Below are positions 16,012 to 23,554 of a stretch of DNA of 40,940 nucleotides, piece by piece. The position numbers and the translations under genes were made by a program. How positions within the stretch are numbered: position 1 is the stretch's first letter; each line of letters opens with the position of its first letter. The stretch is from IMG/VR virus record IMGVR_UViG_3300042566_000212, positions 1 to 40,940 of that record; one strand, given 5' to 3'. Below the pieces are notes generated by a model that did not search any database, was not told where the DNA came from, and saw nothing but the letters and a program-made list of their open reading frames with translations. Origin of the DNA: a virus.

Positions 16012-17627
16012 TATGCTGTAAGGTCTCCGATCAGCACCCATGTGTCAGTAGCACGTTTTAGAAGGGTGGCTGAAGACCATTGGGCACGTAGTTTAGTTCC
16101 AGGGGTAGCATTCAAAGTACCGCCTGATGGACCAGATACAGTAATCTGACCAGCACCAGTTTGAAGAATTGTAATTTGAGTTCCTACTGGATATGCTACG
16201 GAAGCATTTGTAGGAATGGTTACAGTGATAGAAGAAGCATTGTCTACCTCAATAATTTTACCAGCATCTCCAAGAACGAGAGTATAGGTGGTTCCTGTCT
16301 GAGCATTAGTAAGCGTTGGGATTGATGCAACATACTTGTTAACCCATGCAGTTCCATTATAGTATACAACGTCATTAGTTGTAGACGAAGTTAGGGTAAC
16401 GTCTGTCAGGTCGTCAAATGCAGGCGTAGCGTTAATAGTTGCCCAAGAAGCAGTTGACCCATCTGTAGTTAAGTACTTTCCATTGTTACCAGTTTGAGAT
16501 GGTAGTGCGTCAATACCAGTTACGGTTGCTCCTGTAAAATCAACATCTCCTGTCGCTGTAATGTCTACTGTTTCTAGTGCTCCGATTGCCAGGGTGTCTA
16601 GAGAACCCTGTGTAAAGTTAACTGTTGTAGTTGGTTCGTCGGTCACTCCCTTAAAGAGTTTCCACTTTCCTGCTGAAGCGTCACGAACAAGACCTGTGTG
16701 TTGATATGTTCCATCGTCAAACGATGCAACCAGACCTAGGTCTGAAGCATTTGCCGAATTTCCTTCACCAATATAGATTAGTGGGTCTGTGATGCTAAGG
16801 TCTGTTGCGTTAACAGTTGTAGTAGTTCCATTAACTGTAAAGTCACCAGTAATAATAAGGTCTCCACCAACATACATGTCTTTGGCAATACCAGCACCAC
16901 CAGAAACAACTAGAGATCCAGTTGTAGTGCTGGTAGATTCAGTTGTATCTGATGCTGTTACTTGACCTGTAAATGTAGGAGTTGCTGTTGGAGCCTTGGT
17001 ATCAATTTGTGCCTGAATTGAAGATGTTACGCCATCTACATAGTTAAGTTCTGTTGTTGATAGAGTTGCTCCATCAAGGATGTTTAGTTCGCTTGCAGAT
17101 GCAGTTATGCCATCCAAAGTATTTAGTTCTGCGGTACTTAGTGTTGCACCGTCAAGAATGTTTAGTTCTGCTGCTGAGGCAGTAATACCAACCAGTGTAT
17201 TGAGTTCTGCCGTAGAGGCTAGGAGACCGTCTAAGCGATTAATTTCTGAAGCATCTGCTGTTACACCATCTAGGATGTTAAGTTCGTTTGTAGAGGCTGT
17301 GATGCCGTCTAGAGTGTTTAGTTCTGAGGTAGTTGCAGTAAGTCCATCTAGAACTGCAATCTCTGACTGTGATACAGAACCAATAACTGTTGTGGTTGGA
17401 AGAACTACGTTACCAGTAAATGTGGGAGATGCAAGTGGTGCCTTGGCATCGATATTAAGATCGATTGTATCTTTAAAATATGGTAGCGAGTTCCAGGCAG
17501 TAGTTCCATCACCAATCTTAAACTGACCAGTATCAGTCTCTACACCAAACTCACCTGCTGCTAAAACAGTGTTGGCAGAGGTCCACTGCGATGCAGTTCC
17601 TCTTCTCTGTAGCATTCTTTGTGCCAT
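16011..17627 (-). CDS. Tail fibre protein with nine 13-residue repeats
   Basis: 538 residues. The N-terminus (QRRGTASQWTSANTVLAAGE, then KIGDGTTAW) is the common head of phage fibre proteins with a hyaluronidase-like or collar anchor. Residues 89-205 are nine exact-length 13-residue units of form ELNxLDGxTASxx. A central Gly/Thr-rich shaft follows (YVGGDLIITGDFTVNGTTTT). The last 110 residues share a domain with the 219-residue protein at 23555-24214, both ending DTWVLIGDL. AGGAGA lies upstream of the start. Role: trimeric fibre for host contact. Confidence 0.75.
   Translation of the reverse strand: MAQRMLQRRGTASQWTSANTVLAAGEFGVETDTGQFKIGDGTTAWNSLPYFKDTIDLNIDAKAPLASPTFTGNVVLPTTTVIGSVSQSEIAVLDGLTATTSELNTLDGITASTNELNILDGVTADASEINRLDGLLASTAELNTLVGITASAAELNILDGATLSTAELNTLDGITASASELNILDGATLSTTELNYVDGVTSSIQAQIDTKAPTATPTFTGQVTASDTTESTSTTTGSLVVSGGAGIAKDMYVGGDLIITGDFTVNGTTTTVNATDLSITDPLIYIGEGNSANASDLGLVASFDDGTYQHTGLVRDASAGKWKLFKGVTDEPTTTVNFTQGSLDTLAIGALETVDITATGDVDFTGATVTGIDALPSQTGNNGKYLTTDGSTASWATINATPAFDDLTDVTLTSSTTNDVVYYNGTAWVNKYVASIPTLTNAQTGTTYTLVLGDAGKIIEVDNASSITVTIPTNASVAYPVGTQITILQTGAGQITVSGPSGGTLNATPGTKLRAQWSSATLLKRATDTWVLIGDLTA
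17016..17363 (-). repeat. Tandem 39-bp coding repeats (nine units)
   Basis: Encodes nine consecutive 13-residue ELNxLDGxTASxx units inside the fibre gene. The units are diverged at DNA level, so they are old, and each keeps the reading frame. Confidence 0.75.
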
Positions 17628-17672
17628 ATTTAAAAATCTCCTAGTGGGTTCTACCCAAGCCTATCTAGATTA

Positions 17673-17681
17673 ATTATAACA
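17673..17681 (-). promoter_or_regulatory. Late extended -10 promoter for the fibre gene
   Basis: Minus strand TGt-TATAAT, 45 nt upstream of the ATG. The leader contains a small hairpin TGGGT-AGA-ACCCA and then the AGGAGA ribosome site. Confidence 0.45.
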
Positions 17682-17694
17682 TATATTGATATAA

Positions 17695-17919
17695 CTAAGG
17701 CGTTCCACCATCTACAACAAAGCCCCAAGCGTCTGTGGTGGGTGTTCCACCGTCTAACTCTTCTAATCCTGTTGCTGCAGCCACATCATCTAAATATTGT
17801 TTTGTTACTGCATGGTCTGGGTCTGTAGGAGTTCCAACAACGACTGGTCCACCGAATGTACCGCTACCAGTAACGGCAATGCCATTCTTAACCTTAAAGT
17901 CTTTGTTTGTTGTTGTCAA
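17695..17919 (-). CDS. Short fibre-type protein sharing the FKVKNG head
   Basis: 74 residues with a TTG start at 17919 (TAGGAGA upstream). The opening NKDFKVKNGIAVTGSG matches the opening of the 503-residue fibre (DKNFKVKNGLIVEGT). The middle HAVTKQYLDD is a typical fibre segment. It ends in a Gly/Thr/Pro tail. It looks like a short or truncated member of the fibre family, or a separate head-only subunit. Confidence 0.6.
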   Translation of the reverse strand: MTTTNKDFKVKNGIAVTGSGTFGGPVVVGTPTDPDHAVTKQYLDDVAAATGLEELDGGTPTTDAWGFVVDGGTP

Positions 17920-17937
17920 GGTATCTCCTAAGTTTTA

Positions 17938-17946
17938 ATTATACCA
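17938..17946 (-). promoter_or_regulatory. Late extended -10 promoter for the 74-residue fibre-type gene
   Basis: Minus strand TGg-TATAAT, directly after the terminator at 17958-17983; leader of about 18 nt with a ribosome site. Confidence 0.5.
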
Positions 17947-17955
17947 TTAATTAGA

Positions 17956-17985
17956 AATACCCCCCAATATTTCATGGGGGGTACT
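17956..17985 (-). terminator. Likely intrinsic terminator after the 503-residue fibre gene
   Basis: Perfect 8-bp stem TACCCCCC/GGGGGGTA with a 10-nt loop; on the minus strand it is followed by TATTTCTAATT. The T-tract is imperfect but position after a stop codon and before a new promoter supports termination. Confidence 0.65.
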
Positions 17986-17998
17986 CTATTAATGCTTA

Positions 17999-19510
17999 TT
18001 AAACAAGCAATGTTCCAACAACGTTAATTGTTGAATCATTTACTGGGTTAACTCGTAGTCTGACATTTGATCCAGAAACGTCTGCGGTAATAGTACCTCT
18101 AGAACCATTTGTGCTAACGATTGCGTATTCTGTAATAGCAATGTTGTCTGACGAATCTAGTGTTAGCAATACTTCGCTTACCTCGTTTTCTGTGCCATTG
18201 TCAATCTTAACAAGGAACTTGGCTGTCTTGTATGACGCTTTAGGGAACTGGTATGCTGTAACTACAACGCTTCCCAAAGATGTTGCTGTTGCTGCTACTT
18301 GCTTTGCAAGAGAATCGATATTTACAGCGGTAAATGCTGTAGTTCCATCCTTTAGGTCGTCTACTAGACCAGTAGCGGTTCCTGCAGCATCGTAGTTTGC
18401 AGCAAGGCTATCTGCATAATCTTCTGCATCTGACAATGCCTGTGCTGCTGCACCGTATGCATCATAGGTGTTTGCTGTTACAGAGATTACAGATGGTGTA
18501 TCGATTGTAATACCTGTACCTGCTGTAAGAGCATCCTGCTTTGCAGCAATTGAGTTGGTAATTGTTGTAGCAAATGACTCGTCATCGTTAATTGCTGCTG
18601 CTAGTTCATTTAGTGTGTCAAGTAGTGCTGGAGCACCATCTACTAGGTTAGATACTGCGGTAGCAATTCTGTCTGTAACAGTGTTGCCTGTGGTTCCGTC
18701 TACTGTAGCATCACCAATTAGGTCATCTGCGTATGCCTTTGCATTTGTTTCTGCTGTAGAAGCAGCACCAGATGCGTCGTATGCCGATGCAGTTGCGTCA
18801 AGTGCACGTTGATTGGTGAAGTAGAGATTAGTTACTCCCTCTTCAATGTCATCTGTGTCAAGTGCATTGATTGCGTTATCTGTGTATGTGTTAGCGTTGG
18901 TTTCTGCTGTAGAAGCAGAGCCTGATGCGTCATAGGCTGAGGATGTTGCGTCCAATGCACGTTGGTTAGTAAAGTAGAGGTTGGTTACACCTTCTTCAAT
19001 ATCGTCTGTGTCTAATGCATCAACGATTCCTTGTGCTGTTCCAGTTGCGTCATATGCTGAAGCAGTTGCATCTAGTGCTCTCTGGTTTGTAAAGTAAAGG
19101 TTTGTAGTACCTTCGGTTAGATCATCAGTGTCAGAGTCTGCTACGCCATTTTCAGCAGTGATGGTAAGACCATTTTCGTTTCCAGTAATAGTGATGTTTG
19201 TTAGAGTTGCGTTTGTTAGCAAGTCTGCTGCATCGCCCTTTGCTCTGGCTGTTGTGTAATACAGATTAGCAACACCTTCTTCGATGTCATCTGTATCTAG
19301 TGCGTCAATTGCTGTTGACACTGCAGATGAAATGTCTCCACCTACTGCATCAAGAGCACGTTGGTTTGTGAAATATAGATTGGTACTACCTTCTGGTAGA
19401 CTATCTGTGGTACTTCCTGTGGTGATGATGTCTTCACCATTTACGGTTGCTGTTGTGCCTTCTACAATCAGACCATTTTTGACTTTAAAGTTTTTGTCAA
19501 CTGTTGCCAT
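17999..19510 (-). CDS. Repeat-rich tail fibre protein
   Basis: 503 residues. Head DKNFKVKNGLIVEGTTATV, then five copies of a unit containing NLY[FY]T(N/T)xRA (residues about 44, 82, 137, 177 and 228), three of which are preceded by an almost identical ALDTDDIEEGVTN. Ala/Asp/Tyr-rich coiled segments (SAYDASGAASTAE) join them. The last 90 residues form a beta domain shared with the 145-residue protein at 19528-19965. AAGGAG precedes the ATG. A structural fibre shaft with a C-terminal tip domain is the likely role. Confidence 0.7.
   Translation of the reverse strand: MATVDKNFKVKNGLIVEGTTATVNGEDIITTGSTTDSLPEGSTNLYFTNQRALDAVGGDISSAVSTAIDALDTDDIEEGVANLYYTTARAKGDAADLLTNATLTNITITGNENGLTITAENGVADSDTDDLTEGTTNLYFTNQRALDATASAYDATGTAQGIVDALDTDDIEEGVTNLYFTNQRALDATSSAYDASGSASTAETNANTYTDNAINALDTDDIEEGVTNLYFTNQRALDATASAYDASGAASTAETNAKAYADDLIGDATVDGTTGNTVTDRIATAVSNLVDGAPALLDTLNELAAAINDDESFATTITNSIAAKQDALTAGTGITIDTPSVISVTANTYDAYGAAAQALSDAEDYADSLAANYDAAGTATGLVDDLKDGTTAFTAVNIDSLAKQVAATATSLGSVVVTAYQFPKASYKTAKFLVKIDNGTENEVSEVLLTLDSSDNIAITEYAIVSTNGSRGTITADVSGSNVRLRVNPVNDSTINVVGTLLV
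18780..19110 (-). repeat. Near-identical DNA repeats inside the fibre gene
   Basis: Copies of the segment encoding EEGVTNLYFTNQRALDAT lie near 18785-18850, 18935-19010 and 19055-19120, with mostly synonymous differences. They could recombine and change fibre length. Confidence 0.6.
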
Positions 19511-19527
19511 TTTATATCTCCTTTAAG

Positions 19528-19965
19528 TTATGCCTTAAGTCCCATACGAGCAAATCGTACAGTGACTGGCGTAATTGCTCCAGGAGTTACAATAAGGGAT
19601 ACCGTATCTCCTGTTTTAGAGACGCTAATGGTTCCAATATCCCCATTGGTGTCTAGTGTGCCATACTCAGTGACGTTTATGTTTGTACCATCAAAAAGTA
19701 TAGAAATTTCTGTGGCATAGAACTGATTTGTTGATGCCTTGGAAATTGTAACCATATACTTTACAAATCTCCAGGTTGAGGCACTATAAGAGTCAACTGT
19801 TGTAACATTCTCAATACCGTTTACAGTATTTTCGTTATTTCCAGCGGTACCCAGATCAGTAGCCTGTTGGACAAGTGTGTCAATAAGATCTAGATAGTCA
19901 GCCTGAGAGGGTCTGTCTCCAGATTCAAACTTAGATTTTACTTGTGCAAGGGTCGTTCTAGCCAT
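19528..19965 (-). CDS. Fibre tip-type protein with a shared C-terminal domain
   Basis: 145 residues. A short helical head (ARTTLAQVKSKFESGDRPSQ) is followed by a beta domain matching the end of the 503-residue fibre in order: F-x-K-x-V-x-I, EI-x-x-x-DG/DSSDNI, ITEY, TNGDIGTI / TNGSRGTI, and L-x-V-x-P. It may be a stand-alone tip. The ATG is 7 nt from TGa-TATAAT, with no ribosome site: probably leaderless. Confidence 0.6.
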   Translation of the reverse strand: MARTTLAQVKSKFESGDRPSQADYLDLIDTLVQQATDLGTAGNNENTVNGIENVTTVDSYSASTWRFVKYMVTISKASTNQFYATEISILFDGTNINVTEYGTLDTNGDIGTISVSKTGDTVSLIVTPGAITPVTVRFARMGLKA

Positions 19966-19972
19966 ATTAACA

Positions 19973-19981
19973 ATTATATCA
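19973..19981 (-). promoter_or_regulatory. Late extended -10 promoter, leaderless gene 19965
   Basis: Minus strand TGa-TATAAT with 7 nt to the ATG. Confidence 0.5.
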
Positions 19982-19985
19982 GTTA

Positions 19986-20213
19986 TTAAAGAATATAATT
20001 ATTAACGCCGATGATGGCGATACCTAGTGGGGCTGGTGAATCTGAATTGTATGCAGAAATGATGCCAGGCAAAAACTTAATTCTAAATGGAAGATCGTCG
20101 TTAATCTTGACCTTAATCTTCTTTTCTGATATTTTTACTTTTCTTGGATATTCAGACTGGACAATCTTTTTAACAACAGGATAGTCTGTCTGCGTAAGAT
20201 TGACTCTTGGCAT
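19986..20213 (-). CDS. Small basic protein of unknown function
   Basis: 75 residues, starting MPRVNLTQTDYPVVKK, with alternating hydrophobic/basic strands (KVKISEKKIKVKIND). The start overlaps the stop of the RGDT-motif gene upstream, so the pair is coupled. A 28-residue gene at 25642 has the same relation to another RGDT gene, suggesting a repeated two-gene module. Confidence 0.6.
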   Translation of the reverse strand: MPRVNLTQTDYPVVKKIVQSEYPRKVKISEKKIKVKINDDLPFRIKFLPGIISAYNSDSPAPLGIAIIGVNNYIL

Positions 20214-20569
20214 TAGTCTGTTACATCCTCAATAATCTTCATCTTGCCCTGGGCTACAGTCCAAACATAAGCATCGCTAGAAAGTTGGATATCGAAAACA
20301 TCGTCTGTCTCAAGAAGTTCTGACTCTGTGTCAAGTAGTGATACCGTGAACTCTCCTTCGCCATCTGTATCTTTTTGTTCTGGGGTAAGAGAAACAATAA
20401 CCGTTCCATTACGCTTAATGTCTGCTTTTATGGTCCACTCTGCAATTAGTAGTGGTAATTTGGCATCATCTGTTACATATACCCGAAAAGATGCGGTGTC
20501 TCCACGGACAACCGTCCACACGATTTGTGGTGGTACCGTTCCAAGGTCATATACATTTGATCTAGCCAT
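20213..20569 (-). CDS. RGDT-motif structural protein (BppU-like N-terminal fold)
   Basis: 118 residues. Residues 18-40 (WTVVRGDTASFRVYV) match two other proteins in the window, at 25229 and 25728. The pattern RGDT plus alternating hydrophobics resembles the N-terminal domain of baseplate upper proteins (BppU family). It would be a small beta-sandwich adaptor holding a fibre. The ATG lies 6 nt from TGg-TATAAT: probably leaderless. Confidence 0.55.
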   Translation of the reverse strand: MARSNVYDLGTVPPQIVWTVVRGDTASFRVYVTDDAKLPLLIAEWTIKADIKRNGTVIVSLTPEQKDTDGEGEFTVSLLDTESELLETDDVFDIQLSSDAYVWTVAQGKMKIIEDVTD

Positions 20570-20575
20570 AATAAA

Positions 20576-20584
20576 ATTATACCA
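20576..20584 (-). promoter_or_regulatory. Late extended -10 promoter, leaderless gene 20569
   Basis: Minus strand TGg-TATAAT with 6 nt to the ATG. Confidence 0.5.
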
Positions 20585-20593
20585 CCAATTGCT

Positions 20594-21106
20594 TTAAAGA
20601 CCAGATTTGAGAGAAGCCCAAGTTGGTGCACCCTTAGCACCAATAATTACAATTCCGTTAGTTGGATCAGAGAATGCGTTAATTGCTACCGCAGGGCTTC
20701 CACCTGTTGGTGCTGGATGTACGAGACCGCCGTTTTCACCAACGTAAAGCGTGTCTCCTTCTGCAAATGCTGATGTGTTTATTCCAGAAAGAATTCCAGT
20801 AATAACAGAAACACCAACAGAGTTGTCCGTAGTAGATGATTTAATCAGTCCTAGGATTGGGTTTGTTAATTCTGGTGTAAAGATGTCCACCTCTACGTGT
20901 GTGCCATCGTGACCAATAACAAATACTGGAGTGCCTGCAGCGAGGGTAGAACCACTCTTGTTAATAACAGGAATTTCGACATAAGATGCTGATGGTAGAA
21001 CAATGTCAAGTTTGTCTACAAGGGTCTTAATATCACCGTGTACGTTTACTGGGTCTGACTCCAAAGGATATGGGAGTTCTAGATTTAATGATTCACCTGA
21101 TGCCAT
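20594..21106 (-). CDS. Structural decoration-type protein
   Basis: 170 residues from the ATG at 21106. The core (PVINKSGSTLAAGTPVFVIG, ILGLIKSSTTDNSVGVSVITG, GDTLYVGENGGLVHPAPTGG) has the look of small beta-rich capsid or fibre decoration domains that repeat in phage structural proteins. A longer frame opens 14 codons earlier, but the 21106 start is favoured because TGa-TATAAT ends 7 nt before it. No closer assignment. Confidence 0.55.
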   Translation of the reverse strand: MASGESLNLELPYPLESDPVNVHGDIKTLVDKLDIVLPSASYVEIPVINKSGSTLAAGTPVFVIGHDGTHVEVDIFTPELTNPILGLIKSSTTDNSVGVSVITGILSGINTSAFAEGDTLYVGENGGLVHPAPTGGSPAVAINAFSDPTNGIVIIGAKGAPTWASLKSGL

Positions 21107-21113
21107 AAGGTTA

Positions 21114-21122
21114 ATTATATCA
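21114..21122 (-). promoter_or_regulatory. Late extended -10 promoter, leaderless gene 21106
   Basis: Minus strand TGa-TATAAT, 7 nt from the ATG; divergent from the sigma70-type promoter at 21133. Confidence 0.5.
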
Positions 21123-21132
21123 CGATTCTTGG

Positions 21133-21161
21133 TTGGCTTTTTGCTCAAATCGTGGTATAAT
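21133..21161 (+). promoter_or_regulatory. Sigma70-type promoter for the NlpC/P60 gene
   Basis: TTGGCT, 17-nt spacer, TATAAT, with an extended TGg. It differs from both phage-type promoter classes in the window and could be read by unmodified host polymerase. Confidence 0.65.
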
Positions 21162-21169
21162 TTTTAGAT

Positions 21170-21196
21170 AACTTCCCCTCAAAAGGAAGTTTTTCC
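21170..21196 (+). terminator. Attenuator-like hairpin at the 5' end of the NlpC/P60 transcript
   Basis: AACTTCC, 8-nt loop, GGAAGTT followed by TTTT. It begins almost at the predicted transcription start, so most transcripts could stop here unless it is disrupted. Confidence 0.45.
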
Positions 21197-21209
21197 GTTA
21201 AGGAGGAAT

Positions 21210-21281
21210 ATGATGAAACAGAGTAACAACAAAGTGACAATCGTGACAATCCAAGACAGTTTATTTTTGCTATCGCTGTAA
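21210..21281 (+). CDS. 23-residue leader peptide
   Basis: The frame begins ATGATGAAACAG after a strong AAGGAGGA and encodes MMKQSNNKVTIVTIQDSLFL plus three residues. It lies between the attenuator-like hairpin and the NlpC/P60 gene, where a second small hairpin (GAACC/GGTTC near 21296-21316) follows. A regulatory leader is plausible; no function is known. Confidence 0.45.
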   Translation: MMKQSNNKVTIVTIQDSLFLLSL

Positions 21282-21343
21282 AAATAATGTCGCCAGGAAC
21301 CAGTGACAGTGGTTCGCAACTACATGAAAAATAAGGAGGTAGC

Positions 21344-21910
21344 ATGTATAAAAAATTTGCTGCAATAGGTCTTACGACCTTACTAGTTACTGGTTGTGTT
21401 GCACCAGCAGAATCTGAGATTCTAAAAGTTAACACCGTAGTTATGAATACAGAACCAACAACCCCATTACTTCAACAGATTGCTGAGAATCGACAAATCT
21501 CAATGGAAAATTTGAGACTGTTGACCAATTCTAAAAGGCTTGAGGCTGCTCTTGATTCTTTAGACAATCATGTTGGAAAAACCTGGTACGTATTCTCTGG
21601 AAATACCCCATCTGGTTGGGACTGTTCTGGATTAACAATGTGGTTTTATTCACAATTGGGATTTGAGTTAGAGCATAGAGCATCCAAGCAAGAAAATGCT
21701 GGAACTCTTGTAACTCAGCCAAAGCCAGGAGATCTTGTTGTATTTAAATATAGCAAATCAAAGTCTGCATACCATGTTGGTGTTTACATTGGTAATGGCA
21801 AAATGATTCATGCCCCACGAAAAGGTGAGGTAACTAGAATAGAGAGCGTCAAGCAATTTGGTGGCAACTATTCTAAAGTTTCATATGTTAGGTTCTTAGA
21901 AACTTCGTAA
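21344..21910 (+). CDS. NlpC/P60-family peptidoglycan hydrolase, predicted lipoprotein
   Basis: 188 residues. The N-terminal signal peptide ends in a lipobox (LVTGC, lipidated Cys18), followed by a polar linker and an NlpC/P60 papain-like domain from about residue 68. Catalytic candidates are Cys94 (GWDCSG), His144 (YHVGVYIG) and His156 (MIHAPRKG). The family cleaves D-gamma-glutamyl-meso-DAP or related bonds in peptidoglycan. AAGGAGGTAGC precedes the ATG. It is the only plus-strand gene inside the late minus-strand block and has its own promoter and leader. A lipid-anchored hydrolase could serve lysis, wall remodelling or superinfection exclusion; the sequence does not say which. Confidence 0.85.
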   Translation: MYKKFAAIGLTTLLVTGCVAPAESEILKVNTVVMNTEPTTPLLQQIAENRQISMENLRLLTNSKRLEAALDSLDNHVGKTWYVFSGNTPSGWDCSGLTMWFYSQLGFELEHRASKQENAGTLVTQPKPGDLVVFKYSKSKSAYHVGVYIGNGKMIHAPRKGEVTRIESVKQFGGNYSKVSYVRFLETS

Positions 21911-22141
21911 TTACCACTTATGCAATGGGCAACTAGCCTTTGCGAGTTTTGTTTTTGCATTCATAAAGCAACCACATTCCTTGCACTGGTTAGTTGCCTT
22001 TAGCAGTCTTGGACATGCCTTACATATTTCAAATCTTCTGGCTGCTTCATCTTCTGACACACGCTCTGCATTTGGATCAAGCATGTCCCATGGTCGTGTT
22101 TCTCCAAGTTTCTTTTTATATTCTTGCCATGGGCTAGTCAT
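21911..22141 (-). CDS. Small zinc-binding protein, paralogue of the product at 27959-28171
   Basis: 76 residues. The C-terminal half holds CKAC, CKECGCFM and a CPLHKW end, giving six cysteines suited to one zinc ribbon or knuckle. The plus-strand 70-residue product has the same CxxC...CxQCGCFMxxKT...CPLGHW order. Such small proteins occur in phages but I do not know their task. The start overlaps the upstream stop (TAATG). It converges tail-to-tail with the NlpC/P60 gene with no spacer. Confidence 0.7.
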   Translation of the reverse strand: MTSPWQEYKKKLGETRPWDMLDPNAERVSEDEAARRFEICKACPRLLKATNQCKECGCFMNAKTKLAKASCPLHKW

Positions 22142-22473
22142 TAGACTTCCTCAAAAATTGGATTGCTAGAGAATGCAGCAATTAAAAGTTCGTTAGAATA
22201 TTCAATCTCTGTGGCAAATAGGGCAACGTTGTTTTTAATAAATACAAATCTTGCCATTCCTGGGGAGTACTTAACAGGCACAAGACTTCCGTTTCTTGTA
22301 AATACCTGAGTATCTATGTCATATATATCACCAATAGCAACGTCAAAGGTATCCTGACGAACAACGTCTGGATTTTGGATTAGGGCATTATAAAATGGAT
22401 TAACATCATCCTGAAAATTAATGGTTGTAGCAAGTTCATCTTCTACAATAACAAGTACTCTTTTTGCGATCAT
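22141..22473 (-). CDS. Unknown late protein
   Basis: 110 residues, starting MIAKRVLVIVEDELATT; mixed alpha/beta with a Tyr/Asp-rich middle. No family recognised. The ATG lies 6 nt from a TATAAT (22480-22485) that lacks the TGn extension; probably leaderless. Confidence 0.6.
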   Translation of the reverse strand: MIAKRVLVIVEDELATTINFQDDVNPFYNALIQNPDVVRQDTFDVAIGDIYDIDTQVFTRNGSLVPVKYSPGMARFVFIKNNVALFATEIEYSNELLIAAFSSNPIFEEV

Positions 22474-22492
22474 TGTATTATTATACTACAAC

Positions 22493-23542
22493 TTAGGTCT
22501 GGCAGCAAAGCCAATAATATGTTCCTGGAGCAAAGGCATATATTGACTGACTTCCACAAAGTCCTGCATTTACAGTAAGTGTAATACCGCTACTTCCATT
22601 AGAAGATACGCTACCACTAGAAGTAGTTGTTCCAGAACAGGATAGGTCTCCAGTACCTCCATAAGATGAGTCGAATGTATATGTTGGTGTTCCACCACCA
22701 CTTTGAGTGGTTGCAGATGATGAAGCACTTGCACCACCTCCAGAGGCAGTAACTTGTGCCGTTTGTCCTGCAGAAAGACCAGTTACCGTAAAGTTTTGAT
22801 CTGTAACTGATGGACTTCCTGGTCCGCTATATCCACCAGCAACAAATGATGTTGGCGAAATTGATCCAGCAGTTGTTGACAGACTAATAGAGTATGTTGC
22901 ACCAGTGTTATTAATAAATGATGCTGTTCCAGACAAAGACGTTTGAGATGTTACCGCATTAAATGTAACGCTAACCGATGTTAGTGAGCCAGATGGTGCC
23001 TGAACGGTTCCACAGTATGATCCAGAATCAACATATCCGCCAGAGTTATAAGCCCTAATCTTAAATGAGTATTCCTGTCCTGCACTTGTTGGTGTTCCAG
23101 ACAAAACTCCTGAACCGCTATCTAATGTAACACCCTGTACCCAATATGTTGAAAGAACATTTCCAAAACATGTATTATCTTGAATTATTTGATATGATGC
23201 ACCATTCGTTGCAGACACAGAGTCAGAATATGCTGTTCCTTGTGTAAATGAATTGCTAATTGTAGAGTCTATCCAAGATGGTGGGCTTACTGGTGGGGTA
23301 TAGGAATAGGTTGTATAGTTTACAGTTGTTCCTCTTTCAACATCTGCCCCAGAAGCAACAGACTGGCTAGCAACGTATCCATTATTTTCAGATGTGGCAC
23401 CAGATGAAGTAGAGCCTGTGCTTGTTCCAAGAACTAGTCCAGCAGTAGATAATGCTGACGAGGCAGCCGAGGTAGAAAGGTCAACGATGTTTGGGACTAT
23501 TACCCTAGAACCAGATGAAGCAACATATCCAATAGATCTCAA
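22493..23542 (-). CDS. Tail/appendage protein with PASTA and Ig-like domains
   Basis: 349 residues with a TTG start (AGGAGGG 8 nt upstream). Residues about 14-78 form a PASTA domain: VPNIVDLSTSAASSALSTAG and GYVASQSVASGADVERGTTV. PASTA domains bind peptidoglycan stem or uncrosslinked wall in serine/threonine kinases and PBPs. Residues about 85-185 resemble a putative-Ig (He_PIG) domain with SGVLSGTPTSAGQEYSFKI. The remainder is Ser/Gly/Thr-rich, with Cys near the end. Role inferred: cell wall binding by the virion. Confidence 0.75.
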   Translation of the reverse strand: MRSIGYVASSGSRVIVPNIVDLSTSAASSALSTAGLVLGTSTGSTSSGATSENNGYVASQSVASGADVERGTTVNYTTYSYTPPVSPPSWIDSTISNSFTQGTAYSDSVSATNGASYQIIQDNTCFGNVLSTYWVQGVTLDSGSGVLSGTPTSAGQEYSFKIRAYNSGGYVDSGSYCGTVQAPSGSLTSVSVTFNAVTSQTSLSGTASFINNTGATYSISLSTTAGSISPTSFVAGGYSGPGSPSVTDQNFTVTGLSAGQTAQVTASGGGASASSSATTQSGGGTPTYTFDSSYGGTGDLSCSGTTTSSGSVSSNGSSGITLTVNAGLCGSQSIYAFAPGTYYWLCCQT

Positions 23543-23554
23543 TACTTCACCCTC

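Noticed and set aside
17016-17363. Regularly spaced repeats that might look like a CRISPR array
   Set aside because: Units are 39 bp, contiguous and in frame, and encode a fibre repeat; there are no spacers.
17080-19526. Several plus-strand frames opposite the fibre genes
   Set aside because: They are mirror readings of repetitive Ala/Thr/Asp codons, with no promoters or ribosome sites.
21282-21343. ydaO/c-di-AMP-type riboswitch before the wall hydrolase
   Set aside because: Only a short GAACC/GGTTC hairpin is present; the conserved multi-helix core is missing.
21145-21435. Minus-strand 96-residue frame over the NlpC/P60 5' end
   Set aside because: Overlaps the signal peptide and leader on the other strand and has no supporting initiation signal.
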